Assembly: GCF_002077945.1 (NCBI RefSeq)
Contig: NZ_LVYD01000049.1
Span: 62,001-126,000 of the forward strand
Length of the DNA stretch: 64,000 nucleotides
From: Niastella vici
Lineage (GTDB): Bacteria; Bacteroidota; Bacteroidia; Chitinophagales; Chitinophagaceae
Direction of reading: 5' to 3'
Shown here: one piece after another, positions 1 to 8,558 of the stretch
Layout of the letters: the number at the start of each line of letters is the position of its first letter
Position numbering within the stretch: position 1 is the stretch's first letter
Program-made: the position numbers and the translations under genes
The notes under the pieces: model-generated
Told to the model about the DNA's origin: nothing
The model's input: the letters and a program-made list of their open reading frames with translations, nothing else
Database searches by the model: none

Positions 1-1
1 G

Positions 2-3000
2 ATGGGAAAATTTTCATTCTCCCCAAAGAAAGACGAGACCTACCACGCCCGCATCACTATACCCGCGCAGATCAAGCAACAATATGAATTGCCCCATGCA
101 TCCAAACAGGGTATGGTGATGAATATAAAGAAACGCACCGGAGAACTGATGGTGAGGCTGGCATCAACCAGTAAACAGGAAGTAACATTGGTGGGCCAGG
201 CGAAAGGCAAAAATTATTTCACCCAAAAAATAACGCTGGAGCGGGGTGAGAATGGATTGATAATCGATGAAAACAAATTCCCCGCAGGCATTGCGCGGTT
301 TACCCTGTATAGCGCGAATGACCTGCCGGTGGCCGAACGCATCATCTTTTGCAACGAAAACAACAACCTGCAGGTAACTATCAGTACCAACAAACCGAAG
401 TATTTGCCGCGGGAAAAGGTTAGGCTTACTGTAAAAACGCAGGATGAAAAAGGCAACCCGGTTCCGGCCAATTTATCGCTGTCGGTGCTGGATGATAAAT
501 TGTGGTCTTTTGCCGATGATAAGCAGGACCATATTTTATCGTGGCTATTGATGAGCTCTGAACTGAAAGGGAAAATTGAAGAACCTGCTTTCTATTTCAA
601 AAAGGAGGAACCGAAAGCCCTGCCGGCGCTTGACCTGGTGATGCTTACCCATGGGTACCGGTATTTTGATTACACCAAAACGGTAGAGGAGCAGGGCCGG
701 TTATCATTTATGCCCGATCAGCCGCATGTGGTTAGTGGCACCATCGTCAATGCGCAGCAACAGCCGGTTAAGGCAACTGTTTACCTGGTACATTGTGCAT
801 ACGGCGGTAAAGCCATTCAATTTCATACCCGCGAGAATGGCGTGTTCTTTTTTTCGCAATTGACGCCAAACAGCAGTTACTATTTATTTGCCCGTGCTGA
901 AGATAAAAAGGAAAAAGTGACCATACAGGTTTCGCAAAATGGCAGCGGTTATAATCCGGTTGCCTGGCGTGATAAGGAGGGCGAACTGGCTATAAAACTG
1001 GATAGAGAATTACCAGCTGTGGCGCCCGGAGCGGTGCCGTCACCACTGCCACCTGCACCTGTATTGGATGACCGGCGGGTTTTGGGTCCTGATATGATGA
1101 ATGTGAATGAGCTGAACGATGTAGTGGTGGTAGGCTATGGGGTTTCGCAAAGAAAGCTTTTGACCGGCAGTATAGCTACCATGCGCATCAATGAATTAGG
1201 TTACACAAACCCTGTGACTGCCTTGCAGGGCCGGGTGGCTGGTTTGATAGTTCAGGAAAAGGCCAACCCGATGCAGGGCCCAACAATTAAAATACGTGGC
1301 ACCCGGTCGGTAGCCGAAGCTGCAGACCCGTTGGTTGTACTGGATGGCGTGCCCATAGAACAATACCGGATGAATTTCCTGAATGCGGCCGATATAGAAT
1401 CGATCACTATTATGAAAGATGCCGCGGCTACCGCCCTGTATGGCAGCCGGGCCGCATATGGCGTAATTGTCGTGGAGACCAGGAAGTTCAGGGGCGGCAA
1501 ATTGCGGATCAATTTTCCGCAACATTATTATTATGCTTCCCAGCCGGTATATACCCTCAACGGGCCTTCATTTTCGGTTGCCCGGCGGTTTTATGCGCCC
1601 AAATATTATACAACAGAACCGCAGGAACGCACCGATTTCAGGGAAACCATTTACTGGAATCCTGTAATACAAACAGATAAGGACGGTACAGCGCAGGTTG
1701 AGTTCTATAATTCAGATGCCACCACCACCTTCAGGGCAATCGCCGAAGGCATTGGCTATAATGGAAAAGCGGGCCGGGCCGAACATACCTATGTAACACA
1801 GAACCTGATAAGCGCCGATGTAAAAGTGCCGCCTTACCTCACCGTGGGTGATAAAGCGCTCATTCCGCTGGTAATAAAGAACAACAGCGTGCAGGATATG
1901 ACATTCCGGGTGAAAATATTCCTGCCGCCCATGATGGAAACCACCGAAGTAACGTACACGGTGCTGTTGGGGGCCGACAGTTCAAAGCAATTACTGATAC
2001 CCGTAAAAGTGAATGCCGTAACCGATGGCAAGGCTACTTTTGTAATTGAGACCGATCGTAAAACAGAAACAATTACGGTTCCGGTAACCGCAACCCAAAA
2101 AGGATTTCCGGTAACCCAGGTGTTTAGTGGTAATAAAAGTGGCGGACACACTTTTTCCATTTCCAAAATGATGCCCGGCAGTTTGCACACCAGTTTGAAA
2201 GTATTCAGTACGCTGGAAGGGCAATTGCTGAACGGCATTGAATCGATGCTGAGCGAACCGCATGGATGTTTTGAACAAACCTCATCGAGCACCTATCCGA
2301 ATGTATTTATTTTGAAATACCTGCGCGAGGCGGGCAAATCGAAACCGGAGATTGAGAAAAAAGCGCTCGCATATATTGAAGCCGGCTATAAACGGTTGAT
2401 CGGTTTTGAGACCAGTCAACATGGTTTTGAATGGTTTGGCAATACGCCGCCACATGAAGCATTGACCGCATACGGGTTACTGGAATTTACCGAAATGCAG
2501 GATTTTATTGAAGTAGATAAAAAGATGCTGGCGCGCACCGCAGCGTTCCTGCTGAGCCGCCGCGATGGTTCAGGTGGCTTTAAAGGCACGGATGGCGGCT
2601 ATGACAGATTTGCTTCGGTACCCAATAAGATCGCCAACATTTACATTGTATATGCATTGACCCAGGCCGGTATGGGAAAAGAGATAGAACTGGAATATAA
2701 GACGGCAGTTAAAAAAGCGCTGGAAAGCAATGATGGGTATTTAATGGCCATGATGGCGCTCGCTGCATCAAATATGAAGCGCGAAGCCGATTTTAGATCG
2801 TTGATGAATGCCCTGAATACAAATTACCTGCGATTGGACTTGGCATGTGAAACCAGTGTGGTAAATTCCCGCGGGTCGTCATTGCGGGTGGAAGCAGCTT
2901 CCTTATATGCACTGGCTTTGATGCGTGAAACTGCACCCGATATGGCTACTATTGCCAAATTGATCACCAGGATACTGGCCGAAAAAACATATTATGGATA

Positions 3001-3637
3001 TGGCAGCACGCAGGCTACGGTAATGGCCTTACAGGCGATCGTGGGTTATTCAAAGCTTACGAACAAGCTCAACGCCGATACGCGCATTACCTTTACAGTG
3101 AACGATACGGTTGCGCTGCCCGAAACTGATGTCACAAAAGGGATGCATGAAGGGGAAAACACTTTTACCATTCAATACAACGATGCGAAGAATGTTGTTC
3201 CTTACAACCTCGAAGTATCGTATAACACTTTTACACCGCCCGGCAGTGAGAAAGCCGAATTAAAGCTCACTACGAAATTGGCGGCGCCGGAAACCAGGGT
3301 GGGGGAGACCATGCGTATGGATATTACCGTCACCAATGAGAAGAATACGCTGCAGCCCATGGCCGTGGCCAAGATCGGGATACCGGCCGGCCTGTCGTTA
3401 CAGCCCTGGCAGCTGAAAGAGTTGAAGGAAAAGAATGCCGTAGCCTATTATGAGATCTTCGATAATTACCTGGTGCTGTACTGGATGGGTTTTGCGCCCA
3501 ACGAAACAAAGACCGTTAAGCTCGATCTGAAAGCCGAGATAGCGGGTACTTATAAAGGAAAGGCCAGCAATACCTACCTATATTATATGCCCGAATACCG
3601 GAACTGGAATGATGGGGTGGAAGTGGAAATACAATAA
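2..3637 (+). CDS. Alpha-2-macroglobulin-like protein with embedded SusC-type TonB plug (5' partial)
   Basis: The gene runs in from outside the window, so the N-terminus and signal peptide are not visible. Residue numbers count from the first ATG at position 2. An MG2-like segment lies near 125-170, a carboxypeptidase-regulatory-like beta sandwich near 240-310, and a TonB receptor plug near 370-500 (VVVVGYG start, IKIRGTRS, LVVLDGVP, ATALYGSRAAYGVIVV). No beta barrel follows the plug. An alpha-2-macroglobulin region then begins near 545. The thioester motif GCFEQ is intact at Cys756 to Gln759, followed by an alpha-helical thioester-domain-like region and a C-terminal beta domain. Bacterial alpha-2-macroglobulins are thought to trap proteases by a bait and thioester mechanism. 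Here the plug sits inside the macroglobulin, which suggests an envelope protein that docks with, or was built from, SusC-like parts. The fold assignments are firm; the role is inferred. Confidence 0.85.
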   Translation: MGKFSFSPKKDETYHARITIPAQIKQQYELPHASKQGMVMNIKKRTGELMVRLASTSKQEVTLVGQAKGKNYFTQKITLERGENGLIIDENKFPAGIARFTLYSANDLPVAERIIFCNENNNLQVTISTNKPKYLPREKVRLTVKTQDEKGNPVPANLSLSVLDDKLWSFADDKQDHILSWLLMSSELKGKIEEPAFYFKKEEPKALPALDLVMLTHGYRYFDYTKTVEEQGRLSFMPDQPHVVSGTIVNAQQQPVKATVYLVHCAYGGKAIQFHTRENGVFFFSQLTPNSSYYLFARAEDKKEKVTIQVSQNGSGYNPVAWRDKEGELAIKLDRELPAVAPGAVPSPLPPAPVLDDRRVLGPDMMNVNELNDVVVVGYGVSQRKLLTGSIATMRINELGYTNPVTALQGRVAGLIVQEKANPMQGPTIKIRGTRSVAEAADPLVVLDGVPIEQYRMNFLNAADIESITIMKDAAATALYGSRAAYGVIVVETRKFRGGKLRINFPQHYYYASQPVYTLNGPSFSVARRFYAPKYYTTEPQERTDFRETIYWNPVIQTDKDGTAQVEFYNSDATTTFRAIAEGIGYNGKAGRAEHTYVTQNLISADVKVPPYLTVGDKALIPLVIKNNSVQDMTFRVKIFLPPMMETTEVTYTVLLGADSSKQLLIPVKVNAVTDGKATFVIETDRKTETITVPVTATQKGFPVTQVFSGNKSGGHTFSISKMMPGSLHTSLKVFSTLEGQLLNGIESMLSEPHGCFEQTSSSTYPNVFILKYLREAGKSKPEIEKKALAYIEAGYKRLIGFETSQHGFEWFGNTPPHEALTAYGLLEFTEMQDFIEVDKKMLARTAAFLLSRRDGSGGFKGTDGGYDRFASVPNKIANIYIVYALTQAGMGKEIELEYKTAVKKALESNDGYLMAMMALAASNMKREADFRSLMNALNTNYLRLDLACETSVVNSRGSSLRVEAASLYALALMRETAPDMATIAKLITRILAEKTYYGYGSTQATVMALQAIVGYSKLTNKLNADTRITFTVNDTVALPETDVTKGMHEGENTFTIQYNDAKNVVPYNLEVSYNTFTPPGSEKAELKLTTKLAAPETRVGETMRMDITVTNEKNTLQPMAVAKIGIPAGLSLQPWQLKELKEKNAVAYYEIFDNYLVLYWMGFAPNETKTVKLDLKAEIAGTYKGKASNTYLYYMPEYRNWNDGVEVEIQ

Positions 3638-3736
3638 AGGAGTAAAAGATATGTTAAAACACGCCGGGGTGTGGGGCAGTTTTTGTAATCTCGATACCGG
3701 GTAAGCGATATTGATGTTTAAAAGTTATTATACTAA

Positions 3737-4396
3737 ATGAGAAAATTTGTAATTGGAGATATTCACGGTTGTTATGACGAATTAATTGAATTGACTGAAA
3801 AAGTTGGTTTAACAGACAATGATATGCTTATTTCGTTGGGTGATATTGTTGACAGAGGGAACAAATCGAAAGAAGTGTATGACTATTTCTTAAATCGGCC
3901 TAACAGCAAGGTCCTGATGGGAAATCACGAGAGGAAACACCAGAATGGAATTTTAAGTTATGCCCAGGAAATAGTAAAAGTTCAGTTCGGAGATGAGTAT
4001 GAAGAATTTTTGAAGTGGTTAAACTCACTCGAATATTATTATGAAACAGAAGAAGCAATTATTATCCATGCTTTTTATGAACATGATAAAGACCTTAAAG
4101 CGCAAAGACAGGATGTATTATCCGGTTCAACATCAGGAGACCGGTATTTAGAAAAGAAATACCCTGAAGGTAAATTCTGGACTGAATTTTATACAGGAAC
4201 AAAGCCAATTATTTACGGGCATCATGTAGTAGGAGCGTATCCTAAAATAATTAATAATACCTACGGCATTGACACTGGAGCCTGTCACGGAGACTATTTA
4301 ACAGCCATTGAGCTACCTGGATTTATCATCCATAAGGTCAGGGCAAAAAGGATTACTGGAAAGAAGAACAAAAAAATTGGCAAATCCCGGTTTTGA
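3737..4396 (+). CDS. PPP-family metallophosphatase (serine/threonine phosphatase-like)
   Basis: A 219-residue cytoplasmic enzyme without a signal peptide. It has the calcineurin-like two-metal motifs in order: GDIHG near residue 7, GDIVDRG near 36, GNHE near 62, and downstream histidines in YGHH near 157. These match the bacterial PPP branch (PrpA/PrpB, lambda phosphatase), which removes phosphate from proteins or from small substrates such as diadenosine polyphosphates; the substrate cannot be read here. The stop codon overlaps the TTG start of the next gene (TTGA), so the two are probably translationally coupled. Both genes look more AT-rich than the flanking genes, which hints at acquisition by transfer. 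Confidence 0.88.
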   Translation: MRKFVIGDIHGCYDELIELTEKVGLTDNDMLISLGDIVDRGNKSKEVYDYFLNRPNSKVLMGNHERKHQNGILSYAQEIVKVQFGDEYEEFLKWLNSLEYYYETEEAIIIHAFYEHDKDLKAQRQDVLSGSTSGDRYLEKKYPEGKFWTEFYTGTKPIIYGHHVVGAYPKIINNTYGIDTGACHGDYLTAIELPGFIIHKVRAKRITGKKNKKIGKSRF

Positions 4397-4740
4397 AAGC
4401 GAAGAACTGGAATGAAATGCAATTTGAAGAAATAGACAGGCAACTTGACAAACTGGCTTACATTGAAGAACCGGCTACTATGAATTACCTGGCAGAAATT
4501 AAAAATTGGAAACAGGACCTTCAGGGTACCTATCCGCTTATAAAGAAGTGTATTGACGACTTTACAAAGCGGCTTTTGGAAACTCATCCGGAGAATTTCA
4601 GTATGGAAGCAAACAAGCACTATTTCAAAACATATATTTTTAAGAGCAAAGCAAACAGCCTCACTATTGAGGACTTACAGAAAGGCTTAAATACGCCCAA
4701 TAAAATTTTGAGCATAAAGAAATTGTTGAGAATAGAATAG
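4393..4740 (+). CDS. Hypothetical protein coupled to the metallophosphatase
   Basis: A 115-residue, charged, probably helical cytoplasmic protein of unrecognised family. The start is uncertain. A TTG at 4393 overlaps the upstream stop as TTGA, which suits translational reinitiation; the first in-frame ATG is at 4417 and would give 107 residues. No membrane segment, signal peptide or metal-binding motif is visible. Its only clue is the coupling to the phosphatase, so it may be a partner or modulator. No function is assigned. Confidence 0.6.
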   Translation: MKAKNWNEMQFEEIDRQLDKLAYIEEPATMNYLAEIKNWKQDLQGTYPLIKKCIDDFTKRLLETHPENFSMEANKHYFKTYIFKSKANSLTIEDLQKGLNTPNKILSIKKLLRIE

Positions 4741-4788
4741 TAGTCCTTTATAACCTCTTGAGATTATTCAGGTCAGTATTCAGCACAC

Positions 4789-5238
4789 TTATTTAGGTAA
4801 TTGGGATTTTGCAGCGCGTAATGGTTTAGGGCTGGGTTTGGCTTCTTTAGTCTCTACAGTCACTATAGCTTCTGCGGCTTCTTCCGTTTGGCCGATTGCG
4901 GCCGTATCAAGTATAACGACCTCCCTGGTTAATTGAACATAGTATTGCCTGGAAATGGGCAGTTCAAGATCTGGGATCGATTTAAATTTTACAATATCCC
5001 TTTTCACCACATCGATGTAATCAAGTGATACGGCATATGAACGATGAATGCGTTGAAATTTGTTTTCAGGCAATAAGCTCAATGCTGCATCCAATGTGAT
5101 TCGTACATAATGGAATTTCTTCTTATCCTTTTCCTGAAATGTCGTGTAATTATTATCGGCTGCGAGATAAATGATCTCATTGATATCGATCTTTTTTAGA
5201 CAGCCTTTCTTTCTATAAAAGAAATGTTGTTTGGTCAT
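4789..5238 (-). CDS. Orphan LytTR-domain DNA-binding protein
   Basis: A 149-residue protein made almost entirely of a LytTR DNA-binding domain (residues 5-105). Typical features are DINEIIYLAADNNYTTF at the start, a central stretch ending RIHRSYAVSLDYID, and the closing LPISRQYYVQL. There is no receiver domain, so it is not a classical response regulator. The C-terminal 40 residues are low-complexity (Ala, Glu, Pro, Lys). LytTR proteins bind direct repeats in promoters. Stand-alone copies are common in Bacteroidota and may be controlled by partner proteins. It is convergent with the phosphatase pair, with only 48 bp between the stop codons. Confidence 0.85.
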   Translation of the reverse strand: MTKQHFFYRKKGCLKKIDINEIIYLAADNNYTTFQEKDKKKFHYVRITLDAALSLLPENKFQRIHRSYAVSLDYIDVVKRDIVKFKSIPDLELPISRQYYVQLTREVVILDTAAIGQTEEAAEAIVTVETKEAKPSPKPLRAAKSQLPK

Positions 5239-5799
5239 AGCAGTCCAGGTTAGGATTTCAGTTGAATTGGTTAATAATACCCTGTATTCAAATATACGAT
5301 TTATTGAATGTGATTTGCTCCGGTAGTTCCAACCTTCTTCTGTAAAGGTTATATTAACCCTCTTTTATCCATGTGCGAACCTTGTGGTAAACCAGCTTTC
5401 TGCCTATGAAGCATACAGCATTGGTACAAGGATGATACAAGCTCTAGACAAGTTAAATACATGGTTTCAGAACCTGAAGACCTGGTTTATATATTGTTAT
5501 GGTATAGATGACACATTCTTTATGGCTGATCATTTATGTCTGGGGCACTACATTGGACAGCAACGTAATCCATTCACCACAAGTTTTCCCGAAGCCCACC
5601 ACAGGTTTTGGAAAAGCCCACCACATACTAAAAAATCAGGTGTGGGCAACGATGTATTTTTGGGTTGTTAATCGATGCTGTTGAGGCTTCGCTTAATGCC
5701 AAACGAGAGGAGCGACTTGCAAGGCATTCTTCAGCAGCAGGGATTAACCTAAAACATTTTTTTAACCAAAATTTTCAAACATTAAAAACACATTTACTT
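5239..5799. other. Non-coding gap with short CCCACCACA repeats
   Basis: I see no convincing gene in these 560 bases. An open frame at 5384-5671 has composition and content unlike a protein. Near 5575-5625 there are three copies of a CCACCACA core about 21 bases apart, two of them followed by a GTTTT run. The last part (from about 5750) is AT-rich and presumably carries the promoter of the next gene. Confidence 0.4.
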
Positions 5800-6366
5800 A
5801 TGGCAAAGATCAATGAAAACCCGCTCGTGCGCGGAGCGCGGGGTAACTTTGGTAAACAATATGTTTACCGTAAGCGCGGAAATGACACCTTTTTAACTCG
5901 CATGCCTGTTAAAACAGATGCACCTCCTTCAGAAAAGCAGGAAGTACAACGCGATCTGTTCGCAGCAGCATCTCAATACGCTACGGGCGCAATGAACGAC
6001 CCGGCGCTGAAAAAGGCATATGGTAAAAAGGCGCCACCTGGCAAAACAGCCTACAACATGGCGTTCAGAGATTTTCTGAGAGCGCCAAAAGTGCGGGTCA
6101 TCGATACCGAAAATTACGATGGCAAGCCCGGCTCAACGATTGTTGTAACTGCCAGGGACGATTTCAGGGTGGTTTCAGTTACAGTTAGCATTTATTCAGC
6201 CGATGGACAATTGTTGGAAAAAGGCGAAGCTGTGCTGAACCCATTATACAGGGAGAAATGGTCCTATACCGCTACTCTAAGCAATACATTGCTGACCGGT
6301 AGTAAAATTAAGGTAGTGGCCCGTGACCTTCCTGGTAACCCGGGAATGGGTGAAGTCACTTTATAG
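5800..6366 (+). CDS. Hypothetical protein with a beta-rich C-terminal domain
   Basis: A 188-residue protein. The open frame extends upstream to 5665, but the ATG at 5800 (MAKINENP) follows an AT-rich leader and begins the protein-like sequence, so I use it. The N-terminus has a GxxGxxYVYRKRGxxTF pattern seen at the start of many small Bacteroidota proteins of unknown function. Residues 100-188 look like an Ig-like or C2-like beta sandwich (repeated V-x-V-x-V strands, then KIKVVARDLPGNPG). It has no signal peptide. The gene ends just before a hairpin terminator. I do not recognise a function. Confidence 0.72.
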   Translation: MAKINENPLVRGARGNFGKQYVYRKRGNDTFLTRMPVKTDAPPSEKQEVQRDLFAAASQYATGAMNDPALKKAYGKKAPPGKTAYNMAFRDFLRAPKVRVIDTENYDGKPGSTIVVTARDDFRVVSVTVSIYSADGQLLEKGEAVLNPLYREKWSYTATLSNTLLTGSKIKVVARDLPGNPGMGEVTL

Positions 6367-6389
6367 TATCATTATTTTTTAACCTAAAA

Positions 6390-6416
6390 CAATCCCTCGC
6401 TTAATCGCGGGGGATT
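6390..6416 (+). terminator. Rho-independent-type hairpin after the hypothetical gene
   Basis: The 10-bp arms AATCCCTCGC and GCGGGGGATT pair with one G-T wobble around a 6-base loop and are followed by GCTTTTAT. It lies 24 bases after the stop at 6366. Confidence 0.7.
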
Positions 6417-6449
6417 GCTTTTATCGATTCTTCTGGATAAAATTTATGA

Positions 6450-7380
6450 AAACGGGCTCTTTTGTCATCTGACTATAACCGGAATGCCGTTTTTGATAAT
6501 GGTGAATCGGTAACTGTTGCTGTTCCCAATAATACAACGGCTGTTACTGTAAACTGGACCGGCTTACCAACCTGGTTACCAAAAGGAACAGCCACCGGTT
6601 ATGGTTTCCGTTAAAATAGCGCTTCACCAACCGCCTGTATTTGCTGTGCATCCGTCAACAGCCAGTGTTTGCGAAAAAGATACCGTTCGGTTAAGCGCAG
6701 CCGGTGGCGACGAATACACCTGGCTGGCAGCAAATAATTCTATATTGGGGAATACGGCCGACATCATGCTGAAGCCTGCAGCAGATCAAACATACCGGGT
6801 GCGCATAAAAGAGAATACCTGTAATAATGTCGATACCATCAGCATCCCGGTCACGGTAAAAGCAATTCCAACACCGGTGATCACCAAGTCGAATGATATC
6901 GATTGTTCAACGGGACAGGCAATTTTACATGCAGGCGGCGGCATCAGCTATGAATGGGATGCAGCGCCGGGCATACAAAATATTAATTCTGCCAACCCTA
7001 CAGTAACGCCGCCGCAAACAACAACTTATTCGGTTAAAGTAACCAATACCCAGGGCTGCTCGGCAAAGGATTCCATTACCGTGCTGGCCGATTTTGCAAA
7101 GGCAATGAGCACCTACCCGGTACCGAATGCGTTTACGCCGAATAATGACGGAAAGAATGACTGTTTCGGTTTAAAACGCTGGGGGCAGGTAATAGAACTG
7201 AAATTTGAAGTGTTTAATCGCTGGGGTGAACGGGTGTTTACAACCACCGACCCCATGCAATGCTGGGATGGCAGGTTTAAAGGCGAATTGCAACCCGCCG
7301 GCGGATTTGTTTACCGGATAAAAGCGGTTACCCGCTGTGGATCAATAAGCAGATCGGGTATGGTTATGTTAATAAGATAG
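6450..7380 (+). pseudogene. Remnant of a T9SS type B cargo protein (5' truncated, frameshifted)
   Basis: The intact frame 6601-7380 (259 codons from its first ATG) encodes Ig/PKD-like repeats and ends with a complete gliding-motility-associated C-terminal domain (VPNAFTPNNDGKND, FNRWGERVF, CWDGRFKGE, GGFVYRI). It lacks a signal peptide. The preceding protein-like sequence is in another frame: about 6450-6597 reads AVFDNGESVTVAVPNNTT and on to WTGLPTWLPKGTAT. Removing one G at 6597-6598 joins the two as KGTAT-VMVSVKIA. Upstream of 6450 that frame meets a stop, so signal peptide and N-terminal domains are missing. This is probably a truncated remnant of a larger surface or secreted protein that once used the type IX secretion pathway. 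Alternatively, a read error accounts for the shift, but not for the lost 5' end. Confidence 0.72.
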
Positions 7381-7401
7381 TTATTCTTCTATATAAAAAC
7401 A

Positions 7402-7430
7402 ATCCCGCCTCAATGTAATTGGGGCGGGAT
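7402..7430. terminator. Bidirectional hairpin terminator
   Basis: The 13-bp arms ATCCCGCCTCAAT and ATTGGGGCGGGAT (one wobble) enclose a short loop, with CTTTTTTCG after the stem on the plus strand. It lies between the convergent cargo remnant and the minus-strand lipocalin-like gene and can serve both. Confidence 0.8.
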
Positions 7431-7458
7431 CTTTTTTCGTTGGCCAGTTTATTCAGGA

Positions 7459-8208
7459 TTATAATAATTTGGTCGAGAACTTCCATATCTCTTCGGTATA
7501 GCCGCTGATCAGTACCAATTCGGTTGAGCTGATCGCTTTGATATTCCAGATACGTTGCTGGTTTTCGATGGTTACGATGATCGATCTTTTATCGGGCCCA
7601 AACTCCCATTTACCACTTTCCGTAACCTTTAATGACTGGGCTTCGTAATCGCCATTCTGTTTAAAATGCGCATAAGCACCTTTGATCAGTTTACTGGCAA
7701 ATTTTACCTGGGCTTCTGTTCTGCCAGGGGCCTCGCGCCGCTGTAAGAACCATTTTTTGCTGATCTGGTTCTTGGTGGCAGCAACAGTTTTAATTTCAGG
7801 AAGCGGTTGTTCAATGTTATCTGATGGGGTAATATCGGTTCTTGTCATAATAAACGATCCTTCGCCCATGGTAAGGATCAACTTATCATCACCCAGCCCG
7901 ATGATCTGTGATTCATTTGAATGCCCTTTGTAAGAAGTTAACCGTACTTTGCTCGTTGATTCGTTCATGCTCCATACGCCCTCATCGATGTTGTTCATCA
8001 CAAACGCTTTGTAATGTTTGTTCTTTTTAAAATAAAGGGTCATGGCTCCGAAATATTCTTTGGCAATTTTTAAAGTGGCAGTATCGTATTTTTGTTTATT
8101 GTAAACGTCGTAATATTTCCATTTTCCAACCAGCGAGTCAGTTTTCTGGGCTTGTACAGACAGCGATAAACCAATAGGAATTAGGAATAGGAATCTAAGT
8201 TTTGTCAT
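7459..8208 (-). CDS. Exported protein with two lipocalin-like domains
   Basis: A 249-residue protein with a cleavable signal peptide (MTKLRFLFLIPIGLSLSVQAQ). Two similar beta-rich halves follow, each opening with a lipocalin-like GKW motif: LVGKWKYYDVYN near residue 26 and ISKKWFLQRRE near 150. In each half the strands end with a line such as ELVLISGYTEEIWKF. Lipocalin-like domains of this kind are frequent in periplasmic proteins of Bacteroidota, mostly without known ligands. No lipobox is present, so it is probably soluble in the periplasm. The duplication is visible in the sequence; the fold is inferred from the pattern. Confidence 0.72.
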   Translation of the reverse strand: MTKLRFLFLIPIGLSLSVQAQKTDSLVGKWKYYDVYNKQKYDTATLKIAKEYFGAMTLYFKKNKHYKAFVMNNIDEGVWSMNESTSKVRLTSYKGHSNESQIIGLGDDKLILTMGEGSFIMTRTDITPSDNIEQPLPEIKTVAATKNQISKKWFLQRREAPGRTEAQVKFASKLIKGAYAHFKQNGDYEAQSLKVTESGKWEFGPDKRSIIVTIENQQRIWNIKAISSTELVLISGYTEEIWKFSTKLL

Positions 8209-8558
8209 TTTTGTGATTTGTACGGTTCCTGGCTCTTAATCCACCGGTGGATATTCTCCATAACGCTTGGTAAGGGCAGGTAATTGCACTTGTAGGATTT
8301 ATTTTTGCAGGGGAAGATAGTAACTTTGCGTCATCAGTGCAAGCGCCTTTCACCGTCCCGCTCCATCCTGCCTGGCCATTGGTAAGCTTTTAATGAGTGA
8401 AGAAAGGATGTTACCTGCAAATAATGGGCATTGGGATTGATATTTCGCAAGAAATGACGGCGTGAATAATTTTTTTCAGGGGTTTACACAATAAAAAAAT
8501 ACCTGTTTTCTTGCCCTTTCATCCTGTAAATACATGAAAAGTTCTGAATAGTTGCCGG
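8209..8558. other. Intergenic gap, nothing clear
   Basis: The gap lies between two minus-strand genes. I see no convincing gene, hairpin terminator or repeat; it probably holds the promoter of the lipocalin-like gene. Confidence 0.4.

Noticed and set aside
5384-5671. Open frame of 95 codons
   Set aside because: Its sequence has no protein-like pattern and ends in the region of CCACCACA repeats; no upstream signal supports it.
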